Shown: one piece after another, positions 33,287 through 42,714 of the stretch | How positions within the stretch are numbered: position 1 is the stretch's first letter | Layout of the letters: each line of letters opens with the position of its first letter | Source: Anaerolineae bacterium | GTDB taxonomy: Bacteria; Chloroflexota; Anaerolineae; 4572-78; J111 | DNA: 64,000 nucleotides | NCBI GenBank assembly: GCA_022071955.1 | Contig: JAJVIM010000022.1 | Span: forward strand, 124,001-188,000 | Direction: 5' to 3' | Made by a program: the position numbers and the translations under genes | Notes under the pieces: model-generated | The model's input: only the letters and a program-made list of their open reading frames with translations | Database searches by the model: none | What the model was told of the DNA's origin: nothing

Positions 33287-34333
33287 TTACGCATCGGGGG
33301 CCAGGGTTTGCTGGGCCACCGGCGCCTGATCGGCGGCTTTGCCGCTGGATTTGGCCGCCAGCCGCGCCCGCCGGGCCGAGGCGAACGCGCTCTGCATCAC
33401 AATAAAGAGTAGCGTCAACAGCCCGACCACAATTTTTGTCCACCACGAGTTAAGCGTGCCCTGGAACATAATAATGGTCTGGATTAGCCCCTGGATGAGC
33501 ACGCCAAACACCGTGCCGCCCACGTAACCCACGCCGCCGGTAAGCTGCGTGCCGCCAATCACCACCGAGGCAATGGCGTCAAGCTCAAGGCCGTTGGTGT
33601 ACAGGCCGTAGCCGGAGAGCATGTACACGCTAAACACCATCCCGGCCAACGCCGAGCAAAAGCCGTTGAGCGTGTACACCAATATTTTGGTGCGAGCCAC
33701 CGGCAGCCCCATCAGCAGCGCCGATTGTTCGTTGCCGCCGATGGCGTACACGGTGCGGCCAAAGCGGGTAAAATGGGCCAGATAAATGGCCAGCGCCAGC
33801 ACCACCAAAAAGATGAGAACGTTGATGGAGATGAAAGTTTTGCCAAACAGCGGGATGCGAAACAGCGACAGCGCGCGGTAAAACGGGTGAGAAATGGTGA
33901 TGGCGTCGGTGCTGATCACAAAACACATCCCCCGCGCAAAAAACATGCCGGCCAAAGTGACAATAAACGGCTGCACTTTGAAAAAATGGATAATGCTGCC
34001 CATCACCGCACCCAGCAGCGTGCCCACCAGCAGCACCAGCGGGATAACCAGCAGCGGGTGCAGCCCCCAGTCTTCGCTGAGGTAGGCCGACAGGACGGTG
34101 GTAAAAGCGATGACTGCGCCAATCGACAGGTCAATTCCGCCGGAGAGGATAACAAAGGTCATCCCGATGGAGGTAATCAGCAAAAAGGCGTTGTCGATGA
34201 ACAGGTTAAAGAACACCTGCGGGTTAGAAAAACCGCGATAGCTGAAGTAGCCGTAGCCGTACAGCAGGATGAACAGGCCAATGGTAATCAGTAGCGGCCA
34301 GAATTTCCGGTCTATCTTGAGTTTGTCCATCAC
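33287..34333 (-). CDS. Sugar ABC transporter permease (RbsC/YjfF-like)
   Basis: 348 aa with about 8-10 membrane segments. Signature 'ILSGGIDLSIGAVIAFTTVLSAYL' and 'LDAIASVVIGGTQLTGGVGYVGGTVFGVL' of the RbsC/XylH/YjfF permease family, which pairs with another permease in a heterodimer. The charged, Ala-rich C-terminus (about 315-348) is unusual. Overlaps the preceding permease gene (GTG or ATG start at 34333/34330). Confidence 0.92.
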   Translation of the reverse strand: MMDKLKIDRKFWPLLITIGLFILLYGYGYFSYRGFSNPQVFFNLFIDNAFLLITSIGMTFVILSGGIDLSIGAVIAFTTVLSAYLSEDWGLHPLLVIPLVLLVGTLLGAVMGSIIHFFKVQPFIVTLAGMFFARGMCFVISTDAITISHPFYRALSLFRIPLFGKTFISINVLIFLVVLALAIYLAHFTRFGRTVYAIGGNEQSALLMGLPVARTKILVYTLNGFCSALAGMVFSVYMLSGYGLYTNGLELDAIASVVIGGTQLTGGVGYVGGTVFGVLIQGLIQTIIMFQGTLNSWWTKIVVGLLTLLFIVMQSAFASARRARLAAKSSGKAADQAPVAQQTLAPDA

Positions 34334-35397
34334 GGCTGAACTCCCTTCCGCTCAAACAGTTTATCCACCGAGATTTTCACCAGCTCAGAATACAGCAGCA
34401 CCACCGCCAGCACCACCACGGCCTTAACCACCAGCACCACCTCCGGCGGCACGCCAAAGGCGTAAATGGTGGTGGTCATACTCTGGATAATCAGCGCGCC
34501 CAAAATGCTGCCCACCAGCGAAAATCGCCCGCCGGACATCAGCGTGCCGCCAATAACCACCGCCAAAATGGCGTCCAACTCAGACCAGAGGCCGGCGTTG
34601 TTGGCATCGGCGCTTTTTACGTTTGAGCTGATCAGCAGCCCGGCAATGCCGGCGCACAGCCCGCAAAACGTGTAGGCCAGCAATTTAACGTTTTTCTCGT
34701 TAATGCCGCTGTAAAAGCTGGAGCTGGCGTTGGTGCCTACCGCCTCTACAAACAGGCCCACCGCCGTTTTGCGGGTAATAAACCAGGCAAACAGAAACAC
34801 CGCCGCCACAATGAACAGGGCAAAGGGCAGCCCCAGCAGGTAACCGCCGCCAATATAAAAATAGGGCGAATAGTAAACGGTGATGATCTGCCCGTTGGTA
34901 ATAAGCTGGGCAATACCCCGGCCGGCCACCATCAGCACCAGCGTGGCCACCATTGGCTGGATGTTGGCCCGCGAAACCAGCACGCCGTTCCACAAGCCGC
35001 ACAGGGCAGCCGCCGCCAGTGGAATTAAAATGACCAGCCACAGCGGCGTGTGGGTTACGTCCTCAATCAATTTGTCAGAGGTAACCAGCTCGCGGCCCAG
35101 CGCCGGGTTAATCAGCACCGCCGCCGCCGCGCCGGCAATGGCAATGATCGCCCCCACGGAGAGATCGACTCCGGCGGTGGCAATGACCATTGTCATACCG
35201 ATAGCCAGCAGCATCAGCGGCGCGCCGCGGTTGAGCACATCAACCAGGCTGCCAAACAGATGGCCATCCTTGATTTCCAGCTTAAAAAAGCCCGGCGTAA
35301 AAATTAAATTAAAAAGCATAATGAGCAGCAGGGCCACCACCGGCCAAAACAGGCTGTGATGACGCAGGTCGCTCAACAGCGACTTTGTCGGTTTCAT
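34330..35397 (-). CDS. Sugar ABC transporter permease (RbsC/YtfT-like)
   Basis: 355 aa, about 8-10 membrane segments. 'LLAIGMTMVIATAGVDLSVGAIIAIAGAAAAV' and 'WSELDAILAVVIGGTLMSGGRFSLVGSILGALI' are the two RbsC-family hallmarks. Compared with the second permease, it carries a longer periplasmic loop (about 125-170). Two different permeases next to one two-domain ATPase is the YtfT-YjfF (galactofuranose-type) arrangement. The ATPase gene ends 4 nt upstream. Confidence 0.92.
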   Translation of the reverse strand: MKPTKSLLSDLRHHSLFWPVVALLLIMLFNLIFTPGFFKLEIKDGHLFGSLVDVLNRGAPLMLLAIGMTMVIATAGVDLSVGAIIAIAGAAAAVLINPALGRELVTSDKLIEDVTHTPLWLVILIPLAAAALCGLWNGVLVSRANIQPMVATLVLMVAGRGIAQLITNGQIITVYYSPYFYIGGGYLLGLPFALFIVAAVFLFAWFITRKTAVGLFVEAVGTNASSSFYSGINEKNVKLLAYTFCGLCAGIAGLLISSNVKSADANNAGLWSELDAILAVVIGGTLMSGGRFSLVGSILGALIIQSMTTTIYAFGVPPEVVLVVKAVVVLAVVLLYSELVKISVDKLFERKGVQP

Positions 35398-35400
35398 GCG

Positions 35401-36915
35401 TTAACTCCCGGCAATAATCTGCATAATTTTCTTTTCTTCGAGCTCATCCCCGGCCAATTCCGCGACCATTTCCTGGTCGCGCAGCACCATTACCCGGTGG
35501 CTGGTGCGCAGCACCTCTTCCAGTTCAGAGGAGATGAAGATGCAGGCCTTGCCCTCTTCGGCCAGTTCCAGCACCAGTTTCTGGATTTCGGCCTTGGCTC
35601 CCACGTCGATGCCACGGGTGGGTTCATCCAAAATGAGCGTTTGGGGATTGGTGGCCAGCCAGCGCGCCAAAATTACTTTTTGCTGGTTACCGCCGCTTAA
35701 ATTTTTAACCAACTGGTCGGCGTTGGGCGTGGCAATGTTAAGCAATTCAATGTATTTGTTGGCAATCTCTTCCTGTTTTTTGCGCGACAAAAATTTAAAC
35801 CAGCCCCGGCTGGCCTGGAGCGCCAGCACAATGTTTTCGCGCACCGTCAGCTCATCCACAATGCCATCGGCTTTGCGATCTTCCGGGCAGTAGGCCATGC
35901 CGCGGTTGATGGAGTTGAGCGGCGAAAACTTTTTTACCTCCTGGCCGGCAAAGGTCAGCGCGCCGTGGTCCGGTTTGTCTACCCCAAAGAGCAGGTTGGC
36001 GGTTTCGGTGCGCCCCGAACCCAGCAGTCCGGCAAAACCCAGCACCTCGCCGGCATGCAGTTCCAGATCAAGCGGCTGGATAGAGCCGGCCCGGCCCAGT
36101 TGGCGGGCGCGCAACAGCGGCTCGCGGGCAATATGCTTGCCGGTTTCCTGCTTAAAGCGGCTCATGTCTTCCAGTTCGTTCAGGCTGCGGCCAATCATTT
36201 TTGAAACCAGTTCCATGCGCGGCAGGGCGGCGGTATCGTAAGTGCCTACCAGCTCGCCGTTGCGCAACACGGTCACGCGGTCGGTAATCTGGTACATCTG
36301 GTCAAGAAAGTGGGTAATAAAAATGATGCCCAGCCCTTCGTTTTTGAGCTTGCGCATCACATCAAATAATTTCTCGGTTTCGCGGGCGTCAAGGCTGGAA
36401 GTGGGTTCGTCGAGAATGAGGATTTTGGCCGAAATTTCCAGCGCGCGGGCAATGGCCACCATTTGCTGAATGGCCACCGGGTACATGCCCAGGCTTTGGG
36501 TTACGTCGATGTCGATATCCAGCCGCTGCAAAATCTGGCGGGCCTGGTTGTTGAGCCGCTTCCAATCGATGCTGCCCAGTTTTTTTGGCTCGCGGCCAAT
36601 CAGAATATTTTCGGCCACGGACAGGTTGGGGCACAGGTTCACTTCCTGGTAAACCGTGCTGATGCCCAATTCCTGGGCGTGCAGTGGCGATTTGGCCAGG
36701 ATTTCTTTGCCTTCCAGCAAAATTGTGCCCGCGTTCTGGCGCTCAACGCCGGTGAGCACTTTAATCAGGGTCGATTTACCGGCCCCGTTTTCGCCCATCA
36801 GGGCGTGGATTTCGCCTTTGCGCAGCGAAAAGTTAACATTCAGCAGGGCCTGTACTCCCGGAAAAGTCTTGCAGATTCCCTGCATTAACAAAATACCATC
36901 GTTGGTGTTGGGCAT
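35401..36915 (-). CDS. Sugar ABC transporter ATP-binding protein with two nucleotide-binding domains
   Basis: 504 aa with two ABC ATPase domains, as in RbsA/XylG/YtfR. First domain: Walker A 'GENGAGKSTLIKVL', 'LGMYPVAIQQMVAIARAL' signature region and 'ILILDEPTSSLD'. Second domain: a degenerate 'GLLGSGRTETANLLFG' P-loop, 'LSGGNQQKVILARWLATNPQTLILDEPTRGIDVGAK'. The asymmetric second P-loop is typical of this family. Follows the binding-protein gene after a hairpin-bearing 119-nt gap. Confidence 0.94.
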   Translation of the reverse strand: MPNTNDGILLMQGICKTFPGVQALLNVNFSLRKGEIHALMGENGAGKSTLIKVLTGVERQNAGTILLEGKEILAKSPLHAQELGISTVYQEVNLCPNLSVAENILIGREPKKLGSIDWKRLNNQARQILQRLDIDIDVTQSLGMYPVAIQQMVAIARALEISAKILILDEPTSSLDARETEKLFDVMRKLKNEGLGIIFITHFLDQMYQITDRVTVLRNGELVGTYDTAALPRMELVSKMIGRSLNELEDMSRFKQETGKHIAREPLLRARQLGRAGSIQPLDLELHAGEVLGFAGLLGSGRTETANLLFGVDKPDHGALTFAGQEVKKFSPLNSINRGMAYCPEDRKADGIVDELTVRENIVLALQASRGWFKFLSRKKQEEIANKYIELLNIATPNADQLVKNLSGGNQQKVILARWLATNPQTLILDEPTRGIDVGAKAEIQKLVLELAEEGKACIFISSELEEVLRTSHRVMVLRDQEMVAELAGDELEEKKIMQIIAGS

Positions 36916-36949
36916 TATTAAGTCCCTTGTAAAAACATACTTTTTTATG

Positions 36950-36983
36950 CAAGAAGCGGCGCTAAAACTAACGCCGCTTCTTG
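36950..36983. promoter_or_regulatory. Intercistronic hairpin between binding-protein and ATPase genes
   Basis: Perfect 12-bp stem CAAGAAGCGGCG (36950-36961) / CGCCGCTTCTTG (36972-36983) with a 10-nt loop. No U-tract follows on the minus strand, so it is more likely an mRNA-stabilising or attenuating hairpin than a full terminator. Confidence 0.7.
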
Positions 36984-37034
36984 TCTGGTGTTACATTTTA
37001 GCCGTGCAATCAGGTTTAGCGAGCGGAAACGGCT

Positions 37035-38057
37035 TTAGTACTTGCGTTCCGGCAGCAGGGCGGCGGCTTCTTCCGGGTAGTAGACGCCTTCTTCCGAGGG
37101 CACCCACTTGGGAACTTCCTGGCCGTTGACAACTTTCAGCGCCAGATCATAAAATTGCGGGCCGAGCAGCGGGTTGCATTCAACGGTGCAGTTGAGTTTG
37201 CCGGCAATCATGGCTTCAAACGCGCCGCGCACGGCGTCAACGGACACAATCTTGATGTCTTCGCCGGGTTTCAGGCCGTATTCTTCAATAGCCTGGATAG
37301 CGCCAATGGCCATGTCATCGTTGTGGGCGTAAAGGGCGGTAATGTCTTTGCCGTGGGTTTTGAGGAAGGCTTCCATAACTTCTTTACCTTTGGCACGGGT
37401 GAAATCGCCGGATTGAGAAGCGATGATTTCCATGCCCGGTTTGTCGGCAATGTATTCTCTAAAGCCTTTGGCCCGGTCATTAGCCGGCGCGGAGCCGACG
37501 GTGCCAACCAGCTCAACAATTTTGCCTTTGCCACCCAAAATTTTGTCCATGGCTTCACCGGCGCGGCGGCCTTCTTCCACAAAGTCAGAGCCAAGGTAGG
37601 TGGTGTAGAGGTCTTCCGGCACGGCGGCGCGGCGGTCAACCAGAATAACGGGGATGCCGGCGTCTTTGGCTTCCTGAAAAACGGTTTCCCAGCCGGTTTC
37701 TACCACCGGCGAAACGCCAATCACGTCTACTTGCTGGGCAATAAAGGAGCGAATAGCCTTGATCTGGTTTTCCTGTTTTTGCTGCGCGTCGGAGAATTTC
37801 AGTTCAACACCGAGCTTTTCGGCTTCTTCTTTGATGGAGGCGGTATTGGCGGTACGCCATTCACTTTCGGCGCCAATCTGGGCGTAGCCCACAACCAGGT
37901 CGGCGTAGGTTTTTTCAGCGGCGGGCGCTTTTTCGGCCTGAGCCGGCTGCTCTTTGGCGGGGGCCGGCTGGGCGGCGGGCGCGCTGGCCCCGCAGCCAAT
38001 TACGGCCAAAATCATGGCCAACGTCACTACAAGCAACAAAACTTTAGACAACTTCAT
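37035..38057 (-). CDS. Sugar-binding protein of ABC transporter (YtfQ/RbsB-like), lipoprotein
   Basis: 340 aa. Signal peptide 'VLLLVVTLAMILAVIGC' with the lipobox 'VIGC' (Cys22), an Ala/Pro/Gln/Glu-rich linker to about residue 48, then a type I periplasmic-binding fold: 'VVGYAQIGAESEWRTANTASIK', 'DAQQKQENQIKAIRSFIAQQVDVIGVSPVVETGW', 'PVILVDRRA', 'GTVGSAPANDRAKGFREY' and 'ALYAHNDDMAIGAIQAIEEYGLKPG'. These match the galactofuranose-binding YtfQ group closely. An AAGGAG site precedes the ATG. Confidence 0.93.
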   Translation of the reverse strand: MKLSKVLLLVVTLAMILAVIGCGASAPAAQPAPAKEQPAQAEKAPAAEKTYADLVVGYAQIGAESEWRTANTASIKEEAEKLGVELKFSDAQQKQENQIKAIRSFIAQQVDVIGVSPVVETGWETVFQEAKDAGIPVILVDRRAAVPEDLYTTYLGSDFVEEGRRAGEAMDKILGGKGKIVELVGTVGSAPANDRAKGFREYIADKPGMEIIASQSGDFTRAKGKEVMEAFLKTHGKDITALYAHNDDMAIGAIQAIEEYGLKPGEDIKIVSVDAVRGAFEAMIAGKLNCTVECNPLLGPQFYDLALKVVNGQEVPKWVPSEEGVYYPEEAAALLPERKY

Positions 38058-38273
38058 TGTTTCTCACTCCTTCTTTAGAGTTCGTTAAAAGATGGTTTAT
38101 TTGAAAGTACCCCGGGGTGAGATATGGCTATCTCTGATTGTTTATGATACGGGCTGTCAAGCCAATTTTCAATGAAGTTTTATTGGCGGGGTGTTAGGAT
38201 TTATATGATATTGGCGGCCAAGGGTGAATTATTTTTGATGGGGGTTGAATTTTTTTGGATGGGTGGGCCAACC

Positions 38274-39290
38274 CTAATATTTGCGGGTGGGGAGAATGGC
38301 CGCGGCTTCGGCGGGGAAGAACACCGACTCCTCGGATTTGATCCAGCGTGGCACCGGCTCGCCGTTGGCCACCTTGAGCGCCACTTCAAAGAATCGCGGC
38401 CCCAGCAGCGGGTTGCATTCCACGGTGGCATTGAGCTTGCCGTCGATCATCGCTTCAAAGGCGGGGCGGGCGGCGTCAACCGACACAATTTTAATATCCT
38501 GGCCGGGTTTTAGCCCGTAGGCTTCTATGGCCCGGATAGCGCCAATGGCCATGTCATCGTTGTGGGCGTAAATGGCATCGATGCCCGGCCCGTAGCCTTG
38601 CAGCAGCTCTTCCATCACCTCTTTGCCTTTGGCCAGGGTAAAATCGCCGGAGCGAGAGGCAATCACCTTCATTTCCGGGTAAGCGCCGATGATTGCTCTA
38701 AAGCCGGAGTAGCGGCCATTGGCCGGGGCGGAGTTAACCGTGCCAACCAGCTCAACAATATCGCCCTGGCCGTGCAGCAAATCGACCATGATTGCGCCGG
38801 CGCGGCGGCCTTCTTCCTCAAAATCCGAGCCAATGTAGGCCACGTAAAAATCGTCCGGTACATCGGCGCGGCGGTCAACCAGAATGATGGGAATGCCGGC
38901 GTCTTTGGCCTCCTGAAACACATCCAGCCAGCCGGTTTCTACCACCGGCGAAATGCCAATGACATCTACCTGCTGGGCAATAAAAGAGCGAATGGCCTTA
39001 ATCTGGTTTTCCTGCTTCTGCTGCGCGTCGGAAAATTTTAATTCCACGCCCAGTTGTTCGGCGGCCCCTTTGATGGAGGCGGTATTGGCCGTGCGCCACG
39101 CGCTTTCCGCGCCAATTTGGGCAAAGCCCACCACCAGGTCTTCGTAGCCTTTGGTTGGCTTTTCAGAGATAAATTCACGCGGTTGGGTTGCCGCGCAGGC
39201 GCTCAAAAAGATAATCTGGCCCAAAAGCGCCGCCAGCAACGGCCGACAAAATAAATCACGCCACATGCAAGAGGGGTTCCTTTCTGCCAT
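38274..39290 (-). CDS. Second sugar-binding lipoprotein, paralogue of the preceding one
   Basis: 338 aa, clearly related to the 37035-38057 protein (shared 'GFAQIGAES.WRTANTASIK', 'DAQQKQENQIKAIRSFIAQQVDVI', 'YAHNDDMAIGA'). It has a lipobox 'LSAC' but lacks the Ala/Pro linker. It is placed directly after the sensor-kinase gene, whose stop its ATG overlaps (TAATG); an alternative ATG at 39266 gives a more compact signal peptide. Its position suggests it could be the ligand-sensing partner of the YesM-type kinase, with the other paralogue serving transport (inference). Confidence 0.9.
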   Translation of the reverse strand: MAERNPSCMWRDLFCRPLLAALLGQIIFLSACAATQPREFISEKPTKGYEDLVVGFAQIGAESAWRTANTASIKGAAEQLGVELKFSDAQQKQENQIKAIRSFIAQQVDVIGISPVVETGWLDVFQEAKDAGIPIILVDRRADVPDDFYVAYIGSDFEEEGRRAGAIMVDLLHGQGDIVELVGTVNSAPANGRYSGFRAIIGAYPEMKVIASRSGDFTLAKGKEVMEELLQGYGPGIDAIYAHNDDMAIGAIRAIEAYGLKPGQDIKIVSVDAARPAFEAMIDGKLNATVECNPLLGPRFFEVALKVANGEPVPRWIKSEESVFFPAEAAAILPTRKY

Positions 39291-40813
39291 TACGCGCCAT
39301 TTGATTGGGCTTGCGCCGGAATGGTTACCACCACCCGCGTGCCCTGCTGGTACTCGCTGGCAATGGACAGGCCGTATTCTTTGCCATAATACAGTTTGAT
39401 GCGCTTGTTCACATTTTCCAGGCCAAAGCCGCCTTCGCGCAAATCAATATCGCTATCGCCGGCGGTGTCGCTGAGTTTGTTTTGCACCTGAGCTAATTTG
39501 TAGCGGGTAAAGCCGATGCCGTCGTCTTCAACCTCCAGGTAAATTCTGCTGTCTTCGCCGCGGTAGATGCGTACGGTAACCAGCCCGCCACGCCGCCGGT
39601 TTTTGATGCCGTGGTAAATGGCGTTTTCCACAATGGGTTGCAGCGTCATTTTTAAAATTGTATTGTCCAGCACCGCTGCATCGGCCTCGATGCGGTAATC
39701 CAGAATATCGCGGTAGCGCATTTTCTGGATGGTCAGGTAGCTCTGCGTCCGTTCAATTTCCTCACGGATGGTAATCCAGTCTCGCCCTTTGCTCAGCGTA
39801 ATTCTGAAAAAGCTGGAAAGCGCCCGCACAATTTCAATCACCTGATCGTTGCGCTTGGATTCGGCCATCCAGATAATGGTATCGAGCGTGTTGTACAAAA
39901 AGTGCGGGTTAATTTGGGCTTGCAACGCCCTGAATTCGGCCTTTTTCAGGTTTTCCTGCTCTTTGATTTTACTTTCGAGCATCTCCCTGATTTTGCCGAT
40001 CATAATGTTGAAACTCAACCCCAACTCGGCGATCTCGTTGGCGTTGTCGCTGGTCACCAGCACCTGCAAATCGTTTTCGGCGATGGTAGTGGTAACGTTG
40101 TGCAGCTTTTTGATGGGCACGTAAATGCTCTCGGAAATGATCCAGGCCGCGCCCACGGAAAAGACCACCGCGGCCAGCATCAGCGTCAGGTAGACCACCG
40201 TCCAGCGCACAAAATGGCGCTGAATTTCGCGGTAGTTTTCCTCAGCGCGGTTCACCTCAAACAGCACATATTCCTGAGTCAGGTCTTCTACCAGTTCAGA
40301 CACGCCGCGAATATTTTCCAGCACCTGCTCGTTATCTTTTACCCGGCTGCCCTGGGCCATCTGCTCGCCCATTTTGTCCACGTAGCGGGTCATTGTTTGC
40401 ATGGTCCGCAAAATCACATCGAGTTTGATTTCAGCCTTGTCGGAGTCGGTGTTGGCCTTCATCCACCACAATTTGTCGTTCACGTCATCGATAATCTGAT
40501 ACTGCTGGCCCTGGCTAAACTCTTTTTTGCCGGCCACAATATCCCACATTTCAGAATTGATAGCCGGTTTGATGTACCCGTTGATGCTGTTGGCCGTGGT
40601 AATGTTGGCAATAATTGAGTCATACTGGTGGTTAAAATTGAGCACCTGCATAATTAAAAATGTGTTAACCGACCCCATCAGCACGATCACCACAAAAAAT
40701 GACAGCAAGATTTTGGTGCGGATCGACAGGTCAATCCCGGCAAAATAATCGATAATCCGCCCCAAATAGCGGGGGGAAATTTCGTGGGCCAGTTTGCGTT
40801 CTGTGTAAATCAT
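39290..40813 (-). CDS. YesM/LytS-type sensor histidine kinase
   Basis: 507 aa. Two membrane segments (about 38-58 and 203-225) enclose an extracytoplasmic sensor region of about 145 aa; a HAMP linker follows (about 225-280), then the His_kinase domain with 'QAQINPHFLYNTLDTIIWMA' (phospho-acceptor His in NPHFLYN) and an HATPase with 'DDGIGFTRYKL' and 'GFGLENVNKRIKLYYG'. The ATG at 40813 is chosen, with a GAGGTG site upstream. Pairs with the AraC-type regulator at 40834. Confidence 0.92.
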   Translation of the reverse strand: MIYTERKLAHEISPRYLGRIIDYFAGIDLSIRTKILLSFFVVIVLMGSVNTFLIMQVLNFNHQYDSIIANITTANSINGYIKPAINSEMWDIVAGKKEFSQGQQYQIIDDVNDKLWWMKANTDSDKAEIKLDVILRTMQTMTRYVDKMGEQMAQGSRVKDNEQVLENIRGVSELVEDLTQEYVLFEVNRAEENYREIQRHFVRWTVVYLTLMLAAVVFSVGAAWIISESIYVPIKKLHNVTTTIAENDLQVLVTSDNANEIAELGLSFNIMIGKIREMLESKIKEQENLKKAEFRALQAQINPHFLYNTLDTIIWMAESKRNDQVIEIVRALSSFFRITLSKGRDWITIREEIERTQSYLTIQKMRYRDILDYRIEADAAVLDNTILKMTLQPIVENAIYHGIKNRRRGGLVTVRIYRGEDSRIYLEVEDDGIGFTRYKLAQVQNKLSDTAGDSDIDLREGGFGLENVNKRIKLYYGKEYGLSIASEYQQGTRVVVTIPAQAQSNGA

Positions 40814-40833
40814 CACTGCACCTCAGCTTGCTG

Positions 40834-42417
40834 CTACATTTGCCCATGCAGCTTAAATTGGGTGGGCGACATACCGGTACTCTTTTTAAAGACCACGCTA
40901 AAATAGTGCGGGTCGGCGTAGCCCACCTGATCAGAAATTTCAAATGACTTTAAATTTGTGGTTTTGAGCAGTTCTTTGGCTTTATCAATGCGCACGCGGG
41001 TTAAGTATTCTTTAAAAGTTTCGCCGGTTTCGCGGCTGAAAACGGCGCTGAAATGGCTGGGGCTGAGGTTAATGTGCGCCGCCACCTCGTTGAGCGAAAT
41101 ATCCGGCTGGTGATAACGCTGCTCAATAAATTCTCGGGCCTGCTGTAACGTGGCGGTGTAGCTGTTGCCGGCCAGCGCGTCTCTAAATGCCAGAGCGCTG
41201 GCGATAATTTTGCGGGCCTCTTCCCGAATCTGGGTGACGGTTTTAATGTTCATCAGCAGCGTTTCAACCGCGTTGATTTCCGGGATCACCTCATCAACAA
41301 TGCCGCCCAGTTGGTGCACAAATTTGGCCGTGGTCAGCACAATATCGATAAAAATGTAGTTTTTGATGAGATAAGAGCGCCGCGCCGAGGCGCTCAGCGG
41401 GGCCAGAAAGGCGTCGAAAAATGTCTCAAAATCGCCCGGCACGCCAAACCTTAAAAAGTTTTCCAGCGCGCTTTTATCGAGCTTGAGCAGTTCGGCCTTG
41501 TCGGCTTCGTTATCGGGGACGGGCTGCCGGCTCAGCGGCGAATCCTGTTGCAGTGCGGCCATCGCTTCGGCCAGCGACAGGGGGATGTCGCCAATGCGCC
41601 GCTGGGCGCGGCCGGTGCCCACCCGTAAAATGCAGCGCGTGCGGCCCGCAGCCTGCTCGCGGATCAATTTGGTCAAAAAGAGCGATTCCTGTGCAAGCTG
41701 GTGTTCGTTGCTGCCTTTCAGCAGCAGCACCAGCTCTTCCAAATCCTTTTTGATGAGAAAGACATCGGCGTTGTGGTTAACCAGTTCGGCCAGCAACCGC
41801 CGCACGTACTGGTATTCCTGAAAATCGGCCTGTTCCGGCTGCTGGCACACCTCAATTTTTACCACAATCACCTGATAGCCGGCGGCAATTATATCCAGCC
41901 CCAGCCGGCGGCTTTCTTCGATGGCCTCCGACGCGGTCAGGTCGCCGGTCACCAGCCGCAGCAAAAACTTCTCGGTAACAAGCTGGCGGTTATCTGCAAG
42001 CTGCGCCCGGAGTTGCTCCACATTTTCCTGGGCGTAACGGTCGTCATCCAGTTGCCGGGCCACGGCCAGCAGGGCTTGCTGCAAATCACGGGCGCTCACC
42101 GGTTTGAGCAGGTACTCGGTAACGCCCAGTTTTACGGCTTCCTGGGCGTAACTGAATTCATCGTGGCCGCTGAGGATGATGATCTTTACCCCCGGCATCC
42201 GTTTGCGAACAATCCGGCTCAGTTGCAAGCCGTCCATAAACGGCATTTTAATATCGGTGATGAGCACATCCGGGTGGGTGGTCTCAATAAGCGACAGCGC
42301 CATTTCGCCGTCGGGCGCTTCGCCGCAAAATTCAAAGCCGGCGGCCCGCCAATTCACGTTGTCGCGGATGCCCTCGCGGGTGACAATTTCGTCCTCTACC
42401 AAAAATACTTTGTACAC
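40834..42417 (-). CDS. YesN-type response regulator with AraC output domain
   Basis: 527 aa. N-terminal receiver domain ('VFLVEDEIVTREGI', phospho-acceptor Asp in 'VLITDIKMPFMDG', 'YLLKPVSARDLQQAL'), a long central helical linker of about 300 residues and a C-terminal AraC helix-turn-helix pair ('ISLNEVAAHINLSPSHFSAVFSRETGETFKEYLTRVRIDKAKELL' and 'SFEISDQVGYADPHYFSVVFKKSTGMSPTQF'). The GTG at 42417 is chosen because GGGAG lies 8 nt upstream, while the TTG at 42423 is too close. It probably activates the sugar ABC genes downstream. Confidence 0.92.
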   Translation of the reverse strand: MYKVFLVEDEIVTREGIRDNVNWRAAGFEFCGEAPDGEMALSLIETTHPDVLITDIKMPFMDGLQLSRIVRKRMPGVKIIILSGHDEFSYAQEAVKLGVTEYLLKPVSARDLQQALLAVARQLDDDRYAQENVEQLRAQLADNRQLVTEKFLLRLVTGDLTASEAIEESRRLGLDIIAAGYQVIVVKIEVCQQPEQADFQEYQYVRRLLAELVNHNADVFLIKKDLEELVLLLKGSNEHQLAQESLFLTKLIREQAAGRTRCILRVGTGRAQRRIGDIPLSLAEAMAALQQDSPLSRQPVPDNEADKAELLKLDKSALENFLRFGVPGDFETFFDAFLAPLSASARRSYLIKNYIFIDIVLTTAKFVHQLGGIVDEVIPEINAVETLLMNIKTVTQIREEARKIIASALAFRDALAGNSYTATLQQAREFIEQRYHQPDISLNEVAAHINLSPSHFSAVFSRETGETFKEYLTRVRIDKAKELLKTTNLKSFEISDQVGYADPHYFSVVFKKSTGMSPTQFKLHGQM

Positions 42418-42580
42418 GCCCAAAACTCCCGTAGTTTTCAGCCCGTTATCGATAACGAAAGCCGCCCCTATTCTAGCACAAATCCCGTCGCAAAGACAAT
42501 GGCCTATTGGGCCGGAACAGGCGATGCGCCAAACTGCCCGGCTGTGGTTATACTTTGGCCGCCGGCGGCTCTTCTGGTAA

Positions 42581-42674
42581 AATCAAACCCTATCCGCAGC
42601 CGAGATCGGCGGCACCTTCAACGCCGGGCTGGCCGTGGCCCTGGCCGAACGGTCACCGCTGATGGCGGTGTAAC
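42581..42674 (+). pseudogene. Possible 3' fragment of a lost gene
   Basis: A short frame with coding-like composition, reading 'AEIGGTFNAGLAVALAERSP' and ending in a stop at 42672-42674, lies just upstream of deoC. It has no start and a stop lies upstream in frame. The parent family is not recognised. It may be a relic of a deleted sugar- or nucleoside-metabolism gene. Confidence 0.3.
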
Positions 42675-42714
42675 TGGCTTTTAGCCCAACATTATTGATT
42701 GTGGAGGAAGTTTG

